The notes under the pieces: model-generated | What the model saw: the letters and a program-made list of their open reading frames with translations, nothing else | Databases searched by the model: none | Told to the model about the DNA's origin: nothing | Translations under genes and position numbers: made by a program | From: Amborella trichopoda | Taxonomy: Eukaryota; Streptophyta; Magnoliopsida; Amborellales; Amborellaceae | Direction of reading: 5' to 3' | Assembly (NCBI RefSeq): GCF_000471905.2 | Contig: NW_006500031.1 | Location: 3,031,331-3,095,330 of the forward strand | Length of the DNA stretch: 64,000 bases | Part shown: one piece after another, positions 1-10,750 of the stretch | Layout: every line of letters starts with the position of its first letter | How positions within the stretch are numbered: the first letter of the stretch is position 1

Positions 1-39
<39 letters not shown>
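1..39. repeat. (TA)n microsatellite
   Basis: Uninterrupted TA dinucleotide run at the window edge. It continues the TA-rich target into which the foldback element to its right appears to have inserted. Confidence 0.95.
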
Positions 40-40
<1 letters not shown>

Positions 41-241
41 AGAAATGATCCTATAGGACCCTCCTTCACCCATGTGTGTAGGACCGACCCTAAAGATCAC
101 CATTAAATTTGACATAAATCTCTAAAAACGTTATTACATAGATGTGAGACTCGACTTTTCTAGAGATCCGTGTCAAATTTAATGGTGATCCTTTGAAATC
201 CTACACACATAGATAAAAGAGGGTCCTATAAAATCATTCTC
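40..241. mobile_element. Foldback MITE, about 200 bp
   Basis: The two ends are inverted copies of each other over about 95 bp. The left arm reads gagaaatgatcctataggac and the reverse complement of the right arm reads gagaatgattttataggac. Both arms go on through TGTGTGTAGGA and GATCACCATTAAATTTGACA. There is almost no unique middle. It lies between TA-rich flanks, so a TA target (as used by Stowaway/mariner-type MITEs) is possible but cannot be proved in a microsatellite. Non-coding. Confidence 0.75.
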
Positions 242-959
242 ATATATAAATATGGGGAGTTGGCGGGAAGGGGGGGGAGGGGCGTGCATAGCCAAGTCCT
301 AGTCATAGGGGAAATAATGATTGTGTTTGGCCACCCAAAACTTTGGTAGTCAACCGAGTATTTTGATACTGCCACTTAGAACATGTGGGCAAACTAGTGT
401 GAAAAATAGGCGTCTATCCAATTACTTTGAAGTTAGCATATGTTGAAATGTTTGGGAAGAGTTATGAGAATTATTGGGGTGTGGGCACGTGGGGTAGAGA
501 GACAAAGGATGGTTAGCCACATGTGAGTAGCCGGGTTTTGCATGCCCCACTATGCACCAAACGCAATTGGGAGGGAACTCGGGACCATGATAAATGTTGG
601 GGTTTGTGGCAACTAACATGACGCGCACACGCATCCATGCTCCTTAGTCTACACCCTATGAGAGGAGATGGAGACATATGAGTAATTGCTGGAGCGTTGG
701 TGCTGCTAGGTCTTCCATCAACATGCCTAACCCCACCTTCATGGTCCTAGTCTTCTTCGTAGGGGTTCCTTAGACCCCTCCTTTCAGTCATGATCATTGA
801 AACTTGTCCTTCATTAAGCTGACATATCTAGAGGTCAATGACAAGTATGCCTAGCTACTCACAATGAATTCTCTCTCCCAGTTTGTCTTTCTCTTCACCA
901 ATTGTGCGAGTTTACCGATAAAAAATTTAGGAAAAAATATAATAAATTATTTATCATGC
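242..959. other. No recognisable feature
   Basis: Short open frames occur on the minus strand (for example 422-634) but match nothing recognised and show no domain. A poly-G run lies near 270. Probably decayed intergenic DNA. Confidence 0.5.
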
Positions 960-1150
960 ATAACATATGTTAGGATGTGCGAGTTAGTTCAAGTGGAGGG
1001 ACTAAAAAGGGTAAGGAGCAGACCTAAAAAGACGTAGTTGGAAGTAGTCCGAAAAGATATAAAGACTTATGGCCCTACTGATATAACTTTTAATAGAGCA
1101 GAATGGATAACTAGGATTCATGTAACCGACCCAAATTAAGTGGAAAAAAG
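960..1150 (+). mobile_element. RTE-type LINE, 3' end of ORF2 (fragment)
   Basis: Plus-strand translation around 987-1,132 gives a recognisable C-terminal tail of plant RTE-clade LINE ORF2: RSRPKKT, then LEVVRKDIK, then RAEWITRIHVTDPN. In the family this tail reads roughly RGRPKKTW..VVRKDI...RxEWRxRIHVADPK and lies just before the 3' end. Reverse transcriptase and endonuclease are absent, so this is a short 5'-truncated and decayed copy (a stop follows PKKT). The usual TTG-type tail is no longer evident. Confidence 0.7.
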
Positions 1151-1184
1151 CTAAAACGGTAATCATGACCACCTTCAGTGTGAG

Positions 1185-1326
1185 AAGGTCATGGCCACCT
1201 TTAACCATTCGATGTGAAGTGGGCAATTATAAATATTTATTAAACGCCCTCAAAGTTTAAAATTTTTTCGCAAGCAACGTGTATATGGCCACCTATTTTC
1301 CGACAGTTAAAAGTGATTATGGCCTT
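1185..1326. mobile_element. Small TIR MITE family 'M', copy 1
   Basis: 142 bp with imperfect terminal inverted repeats: the left end is aaggtcatggccacctttaa and the reverse complement of the right end is aaggccataatcactttta. The interior carries a CTCAAAGTTTAAAATTTTTTCG core also present in copies at 2,589-2,746 and 30,950-31,108. Non-coding. The target duplication is not clear. Confidence 0.55.
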
Positions 1327-2588
1327 CTTATAACAATTATAATTGGTCTTAAAAAGTATAATCCTGAAAAATAAGCATTAGGACTTGCTAGTTTGATAGG
1401 GAGTGGCAAGAATTTGAGACAATGGGTTAATAAATAGGAACAATTTATGTGAGTTTCAATTTGCCCTTATAGCTAAATTTAAAGCTTTCTTACTTTTTGA
1501 GTGATGTAGCCCTCACACTTCCAAGAGTTGTGCTAGGGTATAAAAGTCAACCACTGAATTAGTTCGAGTCACTTCTTCTTTTTTGTGTGAGTCAATGGGG
1601 AGAGGGCCCCTACCTTTGGTAAGAATTGAGTCTAGGGCATAGCGATGCAAATCATGAAGCGTTAATTAAGTAAGCACGGGGTCACCCACGGTTCTCTAAC
1701 AAGGACCTTAATGTAACAATTTTAAAGTAATGTAATCAAACTCACCCAGGCTTAGCTGCTCCAGTTAAATAACTCAAAGGACAGAGTCCATAATTCTTCT
1801 CACCATCGAGATTAATTTTCAGGGATCCATGTCTCTCTTTTCAGTTTTGGTGGATTATTGATTGTGTCTTTCGATATATTCACGATGTAATGCGTCGATA
1901 ATTTTGATGTTATAGGTGGACATGACCTGGAGACAATTTCTTTATCATAACCACTCACCAGTTAGGCAAATTAAAAATCTTGATTGAACCCTATTTGTCT
2001 TGTTTAATTTTTTTACTTCAATGATGTGACATTTTACATTTGCAATTTCTGCTTCATGAGTTCTGGTTTGACTCGTGCTGTAACTCAACTCATGTTTTTC
2101 ATGTTTGTATTCCTCTAGCTGAATTATCTGATCTATGATCAAAGTTTTGGGCACCAATTATGCCATTGCATAATGCTGAAACTCAACTCATGTTTTTCAC
2201 TTCCCATTATGACTGGCTTCTTTCCCTTCTACAAGGAAAGAGAAGCAAAAGGTCCCCTTCTTTAGCTAAAATGTCTTAATAATGAGATCTAGAACTTATC
2301 AAAAAAAAAAAACATAGAGTGGAATAGGAAAAATAACCATTCAGCAATTAGCATTTGAAATTTGCATTCCGAAGCATCACTGGAATCTCAGACTGAAAGA
2401 AAACCATAGATTAGGAGAGATGTTGGCCTTACAGTAAAACCCTTTGGAAATAATGCGGATCTATACGTCAGAACATTGGGGCCACATGTCAAACACTTTG
2501 AATAATATATATGCATGAAGATGTGGAAAATAAAAAACACTAATAAAAAAAATTAAAAGTATACAATGAGACTATTTGTCTATGGTAT
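1327..2588. other. No recognisable gene
   Basis: AT-rich intergenic DNA. The only structure noticed is a 20-base stretch, aactcaactcatgtttttca, that occurs twice about 100 bp apart (near 2,083 and 2,180). Short minus-strand frames here show no domain. Confidence 0.5.
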
Positions 2589-2746
2589 AAGGTGGTCACA
2601 ATTAATCTTGACCATTGAATGTGAAATTAGATGGCTGCATTTATTTTATTGACAAAGCTCAAACTTCAAAAGAAATTTTCGCGAACTTTGTAGCACACCC
2701 AAGCTATCATACTTCACATGGGATAGTTGTAAATAATTGTGAACTT
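2589..2746. mobile_element. Small TIR MITE family 'M', copy 2
   Basis: 158 bp. The left end aaggtggtcacaattaat mirrors the right end (reverse complement aagttcacaattatttac). It shares with copy 3 the core CTCAAA.TTCAAAA...TCG.GAACTTTGT.GCAC followed by CCCAAGC. Non-coding. Confidence 0.6.
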
Positions 2747-2808
2747 CTTGTATCAAAGGTAATTGTATACAATTCCTAAAGCAAATAAGCAGCAAATGCA
2801 AAATTTAA

Positions 2809-3253
2809 TGTGATTCACCTTTTTTGTGCTACATCCATAATAGAGAGGCAAACAACCTACTAAACAATGAAAATTGCAAGGATTTGATTAAAAAAATAAC
2901 TTTCTTTCAAGAGGCTAGGCTCACAATTTCTCTTGTTTTCTTCTTCAAGAGGATCTCTCTCTTTTGATTCACAAATCTCTCTCTCTCTATCTCTCTAGAG
3001 ACTCTCTCCTCTCTAAGGTTTTCTCTTCGAGGGGGTTCCCTCTCTCGCTTGGCTCACACTTAGGCTACATTTCTCCAACCTTCAAATTTAATTTGTATGT
3101 CATTTGCGTTTTTTATGGGCTTCCAATGACTTACTCCTCAAGTCAATGTGTGAAGTTCCCAATGTGCTATTCATCTATAAACTGATTCTATTAGTGTCTA
3201 TCACCTTTTATGCCATGAAACTAAGGTCACTTCTCTTGAACGGAACCCGAACA
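2809..3253 (-). mobile_element. Ty1/copia 3' LTR (part), remnant C1
   Basis: Read on the minus strand, a polypurine tract at 3,254-3,265 (AGAGGGGAAGA) is followed by tTGTTCGGGTTCCG, the form expected for a copia LTR start. The region to its left, with the CT-rich 2,945-3,030 tract, would be the LTR body. The far end near 2,809 is a guess. Broken old copy. Confidence 0.45.
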
Positions 3254-4160
3254 ATCTTCCCCTCTAGTTTCATAATAAGGGCTTAGCCTTGCACATCAAT
3301 TTGGCACTCAAATAGCAGGTATTCCAACGATTCCCTAGCACAACTCTTGATTTTCCTTTGCTAGAGCCTTCATCATCGTATCCAATGCATTCTAGTTGCA
3401 ATATGTTATTTTCTAGGACATACCAAATTTAGCGGTAATGCACATCAATGCGCTTTGTACTTGAATGAAACTTGCATTGTTAATTTAGTAGATTGCACTT
3501 TGTTTGCCATAGTGGACCATATACATATCATGTTTCAAGCCCATTCTTGGAGGAAGCGTTTCATCCACAGCATCTCCTAGAAGGCTTAGCTGCAATATGT
3601 TCGGCCTCTCTATCAGACATGGCCACATACTTTTACAATTTCGATTGCCATATTATAGCTTCCCTGTAAAAGTTAACAACTATCCGGAGGTTGATTTTCT
3701 GGAGGCAATGTCTCCAGACATGATGACAGTTGTATATCCTTCTAAAATAGGTTAACTTCCCCCAAATCTTAAGTATTTTGTGGATGTTCCTTACAATATA
3801 TTAGAATCCACTTAGAGTGATGCTCGGCATTCCTTGTTAGGATTAGCAGCAAATCTATTCAATATGCCAATTGTGTGCACAATATCCTGCCTTGTGTACA
3901 TCATAGCATACATCAAACTTCCTATACATGACATATATGGAACATTCTCGATTTCTTGATTCTCTTCACTTAAAAGGTTCTACTTCAAACGCTTATTCAA
4001 TGTATCTTTCTTCTGACAAATATGGCTTCCTAATGTTCCTATCACGAGAAAACTTCATATCTAGATTCATTGAGCTAGTCCTAAATCTCTAGTGGCAAAG
4101 GATTGGCCTAGATATTGCTTCAATATGTCAATTTTGTTGGTATTTTTCTAAACAATCATC
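3254..4160 (-). mobile_element. Ty1/copia remnant C1: end of reverse transcriptase and RNase H
   Basis: Minus-strand translation shows short blocks typical of copia polyprotein ends: a GSLMYAM block with TRQDIVHT, then IGILNRFAANP, then GTSTKYLRFG, and near 3,600-3,700 a SGDIASRKSTSG block (the copia RNase H signature region). A likely end of the reverse transcriptase with a decayed DD-type core lies near 4,130. The copy is a fossil with many breaks. It ends at an LTR on its 3' side and has no visible gag or integrase here. Confidence 0.75.
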
Positions 4161-4844
4161 ATGATGAACATGTTGATATTTATCTTGAATTCTTGAATCC
4201 CTAATTTTAATGGATTGGTTTTCTCTAATTTAGGTTTCCTATTTATTTGAGTAAAGCTTATTATTTATGATCTAACTTTATGGATAAGTCCTACTTGGAT
4301 TAGGATAGAGCTTTAAGTCCACATGAATAGGGATAAAGTTCGTTGTTGATAAAGTTAGGAAAGTTGAGATTGGTTCGTTTTTGTTTTTGGAATTTATTCT
4401 CTCTATAAAAATATGCTTTTCTAGAGAGAGAAACAATGTGTGGAAAAGTAGACCATACATAGGTGCACGTTTGGGTTTGTCCTCTCTTGTAGAGAGAGAA
4501 AGTCTCATCTTGTAGACTCTACGATCTTTCCCTTTCATCCTCAATCATTTTAGGTGCTCTATATGTATCTCTTCATCCGAATCATCATGGAGAAAGACAA
4601 ACATGATATTTTGTTTCTTTAACATATGGATTTATGATTAGGCATAATATGACATAGATTGAGGACCACATGAAATATATCTTGAAACTAAATGCCTTTT
4701 TTTTGCTTGAAACTCTTCACAATAAGCTTTGCATTATATATTAGTTGCGAGCTCTTCTTTTCAGTCTTCAACTCAAACATTCACCTGTTTTTCGGTTCTC
4801 TCTTACCTTTAGGCAACTTTACGGGTAAAAAATATGGTTATTAT
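4161..4844. other. No gene; possible LTR-like leader sequence
   Basis: Contains a TATA-like ctctctataaaaatatgc near 4,400 followed by AG-rich tracts (gagagagaaa), the texture of an LTR promoter and R region, but no ends or partner were found. Small open frames (such as 4,278-4,544 on the minus strand) lack any domain. Confidence 0.35.
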
Positions 4845-5057
4845 TGTAGACACCCAATTTGAAATTGATTTTTTCCCTGAATTTTTAGATCCTGAGTCAT
4901 AGCAAATGACCCGTAAACCATATGAGATAGCCTTAAAATAACCCATTTCATCACTAGGGACCACAACAACTTAGCACACCATAATCCATAGTGATCCATA
5001 GTCATTTTAGGTTATAATCTAGCCAAATATTCCTAACTACTCCCTAAATCTAACAAA

Positions 5058-5066
5058 TCCTAAGTT
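5058..5066. repeat. Target-site duplication, left copy
   Basis: Nine bases, tcctaagtt, directly before the terminal repeat. The partner at 5,907-5,915 (tccatagtt) matches at 7 of 9. Nine bases is the length made by Mutator-type transposases. Confidence 0.6.
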
Positions 5067-5906
5067 GGGAAAATTATAAAAAATCCCCCCACTATACATT
5101 ATCTATGCAACATACCCCCCAATATACACTATCTATACAACATACCCCCATCCAACCTTTTTCTCTCACTTTTTTTCCCCACAAAGGAATAAGAAAAAGG
5201 ACTAAACGCCTTGTTAATTACATTCACACGCCTTTCTCTCTCATGTTTCTCATTTTTTAATTTACCCAATGCGCTCGAGCAGTACAAAGACGCACTCCGG
5301 CAGTACAGTTTCTGGAATCAACGCGCTCCGGTAGTTCCAAAGAATGCTCCGACAATATATGCTCTGGAGCCACAACGCTCTGGCAATGTAATAGGGCACT
5401 CCGGCATTGTGTTCAACTCTCCGGCAGTATATGAACGCGCTCCGGTGGTACACCTTCTGGAGACATTTCGCTCCAACAGTCTATAAAGGCACTCGGGCAA
5501 TAGAGGCTCTAAAGCCACAGCGCTCCAGCAATGTAATAGCACGCTTCGACAGTGTATTCAACACTCAGACAGTATATGAACGTGCTCCGACAGTGCGTAC
5601 GGCGATCCAGCAATCCTTACAAAGCGCTCTGACGCTCGATACATACATGCTCCAGCAATATGTTCTAGACAATTCGCTCCAACAGTTGTATACTGTGCTT
5701 CGATAATATGCTATATGGGACTGATAGTCAGTGCCAATTGAGTTTTTTCGTACGGGAAGGGCATTTCCATCCAAAAAATAACAACTTTTTACCTTGGGGG
5801 GTTTTTGTGAAGAAAGGTTGTTGTGCAAAAAAAAGTGAGAGAAAAGGTTTGGATGGGGGTAAATTGCATAGATAGGGTATATTGCGGGGTGCTTTATAAT
5901 TTTCCC
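5067..5906. mobile_element. Mutator-like non-autonomous TIR element with internal degenerate repeats
   Basis: 840 bp. The ends are inverted repeats of about 85-115 bp: the left begins gggaaaattataaaaaatcc and the reverse complement of the right end begins gggaaaattataaagcacc. Both continue through TATCTATGCAA, ACCCCCATCCAA and TTTTCTCTCACTTTTTTT. The left arm is longer because a unit of about 30 bp (AcTATACatTATCTATgCAACATACCCCCc) is present twice. A 9-bp imperfect duplication flanks it. The middle (about 5,268-5,700) is a run of degenerate short repeats around GCTCCGGCAGTATATGAACG, with a higher-order period of about 150 bp. Several frames stay open there simply because of the repeats, so no protein is called. 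It sits in the first LTR of element A and is therefore younger. Confidence 0.75.
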
Positions 5907-5915
5907 TCCATAGTT
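5907..5915. repeat. Target-site duplication, right copy
   Basis: tccatagtt, matching the left copy at 5,058-5,066 at 7 of 9 positions and abutting the right terminal repeat exactly. Confidence 0.6.
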
Positions 5916-6725
5916 TAGGAAACCCAATTACTCAGAAAAGGCACGTTTTATAATGAATTGGATGCAAAATATTGTGAAAACTGTCAAACTGCGTGATTTT
6001 GATAAAAATAGCAATTAAATATCATTAGAATAAAAAATCCTAAGAAAATCCATGTTAAAACAATGTAACTAGTTGATTGTGCTACAAAGTGCTACACATG
6101 AATGAGAAATCCAATGCTGCAAGGTGTAGCGCAGCCAGGTGTCCGCTCAGGATTAGCTTAGACTAGCAACATTCTAATTTTTTAGTACATTTTTCCTATA
6201 AATCGATGTCATTTTGACCCTTTTAGGGCCGATGGCGATTAAGAACAATTGCTTATTTGCTTATAAATCGACTTCATATATGTGAACAAAGCTTTCTTTT
6301 ATTTCAAGGAATCGAATAATTCCAAGGTATTCCTAAACGCCTTGTTAATTACATTCACTAAATCATACAATAGAGATGTCAAACACCCAGTATATATATA
6401 TTAAAAGCCCTGTTGTTTCCATGATATAAAATATAAGGGCGAATTTGGGCCCGTTTCTATTAGTCCTCTTGTTATTTCTCTCATTTGAAGCATTTTCCCA
6501 CTAGCACCTTTCGGAGCAACCAAACCTCTAGCGACTCCACTAGAGAGGAGTTCACCCTTCATCTCAAGTAGAGTCTAGGAAAAACATTTTCTCTCTCTTA
6601 CGATAGTCACTCTCTTGTTCGATCTCTCTCTTTATCTTTCTCTTTACTTTGACAATCAGTCACATGTTTTTACATAGGTCGTCAAAAGGAGCTATCGTAA
6701 GGCAGCCGTTGCGCCATCCTTCTTG

Positions 6726-9297
6726 ATTGGCACCATCATGATGCCACGACCATCTCACAATCCAGATACCTCAGTGGAGAAACTGCCTGGGCTAATGCAT
6801 CAGTCATGGAAACACGAGGGTATATTGATTCGAAGAATCTAGATGGAAGTCTACGTTGCAATGTGCAGCAGTCGCTTTCAAGTCACTCTGACTTACCATG
6901 AGAAGCAGTGACAAATTGATGCTCCCATGAGTGTGAGGGATAGGCCCCTGTGTGGCCGCAAATCCTTGAGCTCGTCGGCTAATGATGGAAGCCCTGGGCT
7001 GAGTGCGTTAGTGGACAATAATAAGCAACAATTCGAAGTGGTCGTGCGCCAAGTGAATCACGCGAAAACAGGCGCAAGCCTAATCCTGCATTAAGCCTCA
7101 TGCTGGGGACAACAACTTCCTCATTGGAGATCCCAAGGTTCTAGCCTTTGACTATTCAAATACCTTGTTCGTCATGGAGGACTCAAAGGCCAGCGGTCAA
7201 GCCTCTTTCCGAGCCTAACTTGCCTAGACCCATGTCTCACGCTCAAAGGCTGGTGGTCAAGACTCCTACTGAGCCTAACTTGCTTTGACCCATATATCAC
7301 AAGCAAAGGCCGACAATAAGGACTCCTTCTGAGCTTAACTTGTATGGACCCATATGTCACGGGTAAAGGCCTGGCGGTTAGGACTCTTTTTGTGCCTAAC
7401 ATGCTTAAACCCATTTCCCGTGTTCATAGGTTGGCGGTTAGGACTTCTTTTGTGCCTAACCCTCCTGAACCCATATCTCATGCTCAAAGGCCAACGGTCA
7501 GGTCTCTTTCCAAGTGTAACCTTCCTAGACCCATATCTCATGAGCATACATCAGCAGTCATGACTCTTTTTTAGCCTAACCTGTTTGGACCCATATCTCG
7601 GGTGCATAGGCCAGCGGTCGGGTCTCTTTTCAAGCCTAACTTGCCTGGACCTATATCATGAGCATAAGCCGACGATCAAGACTCTTTTTTAGCCTAACCT
7701 TCTTGAACCCATATCTCGTGTTGAAAGGCTGGTTTTTAAGTCTCATTTTGAGCCTAACCTGTCTAGATCCGTACCTCATACCAATGGGTCAACAGTCAGA
7801 TCTCATTTTGAGCTAAACCTGCTTGGACCCATATCTTATGTTTAAGGCCGGCGGTCAGGCCTCTTTTTTAGCCTATCCTGCCTGGGCCCATGACTGTCAC
7901 ATGCTCGCAAAGGTCACATATGAGAACTGCCCTCAAGAAAGCACAAAGAACCCCCTCAACGAATATGCCATTTCTAAAGCATGAGAAGTTGTTCAATGCA
8001 AAAATGTGGACCGAATTTAGAAATTCATAACCCATAATGGCTCCCAAGGAAGTCAGACACCACATGGGAGATGGTCTCTTTGAAATATACCCATGTAATA
8101 TGATAGTATCCCGTAGTAAGCACAGTGATAAGAAAGACAAGAAGCCTCGAGAAGACAAAGTCAGGTTGAAATTTGATGACATCTCGTCTCTCTCATCCAA
8201 TGACGGACCATCGCCTGTCAAGCCTTAAAGAAGAAGGGGGCAACAAATAGTGTCAAGCTAGTACCAACCCTCAATACATCACTTAGAGTGTGACTAAAGC
8301 ACTGAGGACCTGGTTTGTGCCCATAGATGCTCAAATTGTATCATTGGAATCATTAGAGCTAGTGTCATAAGCTTCAGATAACGAATCATCAAAACCCCCA
8401 CTGGAGGAACCTGTAGCAAATGTAATGATGTCTGGTGGGGCAAATGATCCCCCAACGTAATTAGAAGTAATGGTGTGCTTAAGGGTCATGCTTGCTCGAA
8501 GCGAAACAGAGTTCTAAGTTAAAAACTCTGAACTTGAGGTCTTAAGGATAGTGTGTGTGTCAACTACTTCGGGTAACACCTCAAAGAAACAATCTTCCAT
8601 CCCAAGTGCGGGAAATCAACAAGTAAATGAACCAGCCCTGTGCTTGCCTCCACAACATATGGGTACCACCTTGATAGCTAAAACAGTCCATGACCTTGTA
8701 CTAAAAATTTTATGATCATTGCATCTCCTTGGTGTAGGATTGATAGACACCTATCAAAAACCATATCTGGCTTATGTCGACGAGATACCCTTCCTCACAG
8801 GAAATCAACGACCAAAGTTCCCAAAGTTTGACTAGCATGGCTCACCTCATCAACTCTTGGAACACTTCATATCATTTCAGTGACTTTGTCTCTAATGACG
8901 TAAATCATGAGAGTCCTATGGAAGGATTCGGGCTTGGCCCTAAATTGGTGACTATCAGAAGAGATGCAAAGAAGGGGAAATTCAAAAGTAATCAAACAAA
9001 GACCCCCATAGCTACCACAGTGGTTGCTCAAGGCAGGAGAGGAAGGAACTACCTACATCCAAAATATTATGGCAGCCCACACGCCTCAGGCCGAGGACAA
9101 GGTGGACCGAGAAGAAGGCAAGAAACATTCCAAGAACGCCTCAAAAGGAAGTATTCTGTTGATAGGGAAGACGCTCTTGAGATATTGAAAAATTTACTGG
9201 TGTTTGGAACAATCAAGTTACCTCCACCAAGATACCTAAATCAAATTGGGCAATCATATCGGCCTGACTATTGTATCTACCATTAGATGGTAAACCA
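6726..9297 (+). mobile_element. Tat-lineage element A: leader and gag region
   Basis: Long leader between the putative primer-binding site and gag, holding a 60-bp minisatellite (7,185-7,890). Gag-type blocks follow from about 8,740: PYLAYVDEIPF, a match to the family's KPYP.YVD.VPFP, and further on the end of a CCHC-like knuckle (PDYCIYHRMVNH) close to 9,290. An open frame at 8,774-9,286 (170 residues) covers the knuckle part and has a basic, RG-rich middle (GRRGRN, GRGQGGPRRRQ) as expected of a nucleocapsid-type region. Sequence then changes abruptly into element B. Fossil, with several breaks. Confidence 0.6.
7185..7890. repeat. 60-bp minisatellite, about 12 copies
   Basis: Twelve successive diverged copies (the last partial) of a 58-60 bp unit. 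The consensus runs AAAGGCCAGCGGTCAGGAC, then TCTTTTTGAGCCTAACCTG, then CCTGGACCCATATCTCATGC. The period is a multiple of three, so several frames remain open on both strands. Those frames are by-products of the repeat. It lies in the leader of element A. Confidence 0.9.
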
Positions 9298-9299
9298 TT

Positions 9300-10750
9300 A
9301 TCTCCTTGTTTTCTGCAAAGCACTAAGATGGTTAATTGTAAGACAAGTGGGCAGAGGGACCCACCCTTGTCTTGGGGTGAACATGTATAGATGTGCACAT
9401 TCAGATGGCAGAGAAGATGAGAAGTTAGGGTGATGAAGAAGAGGATTTGAATAAGGGGAGAAAATAGAAGAGGACTTGACAAGGGAACGAGACTAGCATG
9501 ATAGCTGGAAGAGTACAGTGACCAAATCGGAGTGGTAGCAAGACGGGCACAGTAACTCAGACATGCGTGAATGCAATACTACTCAAAACCAAGGCCGACA
9601 TGACTGTCCTAATCTAGTGTGGCAGTAAGACGGGCATGGTACTTTGGACCAGCACGATGGCAATACTGCTCGACAGCCAAACTGCTATGACAGTGCTAGA
9701 TAGAGTCTGTCCTTTAGTCAAGTGAGAGGAGAAGAAAAGAGAAGAGAACAGAGATAAAACAAGAGACGGAGTAGGAAGGTCCCGACGGCATTAGGCATCA
9801 CTGCCCACGGTCGGGAAGTAACAATGTTATGGCCCCTAAACGGCGCTAGACACTGTTGCTTACGATGGAAGGGTGAGCAGTGAACTGCAGACGGCGCTGG
9901 CCATAGCTGTTGGTGATATGGGAAGGCAGCAATGACCCTTCATGGGCGGCGATAGGTATTGCCATCTGCGATAGGCACGGTGTGCAAAAGCGAGGCTTGC
10001 GGATGGCGGTGAGAATCGCCACGACCCTTCACGGGTGGCAATAGGCATCGCCGTCTGAGATGGATGTGAAGCACGTGTGAAACCCCAGTGGGCAGCGATA
10101 AGCATCGCTGTTTACGATAGATGTGAAGCACGGGTGAAACCCCCATGGGCGGCGATGCTTATCGCCGTCTACGATAGACGCAAAGCACTGGTGAAACCCC
10201 CACGAACAGCGATAAGCATCGCCGTCTGCGATAGGTGTGAGACACAGAAGACATGTCCATGGGTGGCAATAACTATCACCGTTTGCACTTGCGCTGGACT
10301 CCAAAGAAACGCTTACAAACGACGGTGAGCAGCGCCGTCTGCGATCGGTGAGACAAAAGAAATATAGTTCACATCGGCAATGCATCGTCGCGCATGACAC
10401 CAATCCTAGAACTGAAACAGGGGCCCGACCTGCTGCTTGAGTGTGGCCCGGCTCACTATGTGCTCCTTCAGACGACGTTACGCACAACAAGGACTAATGT
10501 CGTGCGTGAACTTTGTTGAGGAAAGAGACGAAGAAGAGAGAAAGAAAGAGAAAGAAGTTCGCACATGGTGCTTCCCTCACCACGCACGACCTACGAAACC
10601 ACAAGAGGGTGAAGAAAGAAAGAGGCATGCACGGCACCGCCACTGCCGTGCATGACCTCTGAGAAAGACTCAGCATAGAAGAAGAAGACAAATGAAGAAG
10701 AAGAGAAGAAGAGAGAGAAAATACCTCTAAGATAGGAGGGGTACCTCTCT
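9300..10750 (-). repeat. Long direct repeat R1 (probable 3' LTR of B)
   Basis: About 1.45 kb repeated at 17,739-19,229. Shared blocks include cttgtcttggggtgaa, gaagaagaggatttgaataa and, at the far end, gataggaggggtacc. Inside (about 9,930-10,270) are 58-60 bp repeats built on GTGAAACCCCCGTGGGCGGC and GATAAGCATCGCCGTC. The ends are not the usual TG...CA, so the LTR call is an inference. Confidence 0.65.

Larger units (their letters stand above)
4845..6725 (+). mobile_element. Probable 5' LTR of Tat-lineage Ty3/gypsy element A
   Basis: Starts TGTAGACACCC, a start seen in many plant Tat/Ogre LTRs. A likely primer-binding stretch (ttggcaccatcatgatgcc, near 6,735) follows, comparable to the TTGGCGCC-type sites of gypsy elements. 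A CT-rich R/U5-like tract lies at 6,590-6,650. The LTR is interrupted by a younger DNA element at 5,067-5,906. No matching 3' LTR was recognised after the integrase near 28,600, so the boundary at 6,725 is inferred. Fossil. Confidence 0.45.

Noticed and set aside
5211-5927. Frames of 91, 99 and 120 residues
   Set aside because: By-products of short repeats within the Mutator-like element. Several frames are open at once.
7172-7574. Overlapping frames on both strands
   Set aside because: Open only because the 60-bp minisatellite has a period divisible by three.
7185-7890. CRISPR-like array
   Set aside because: Units are contiguous and diverged with no spacers. This is a plant minisatellite.
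8037-8228. 63-residue frame beginning MAPKEVRHH as a host gene
   Set aside because: Lies in the leader of element A, has no upstream or downstream exon support and no known domain.
10029-10490. 153-residue minus-strand frame
   Set aside because: Repetitive translation of the 58-60 bp repeats inside R1. No family resemblance.
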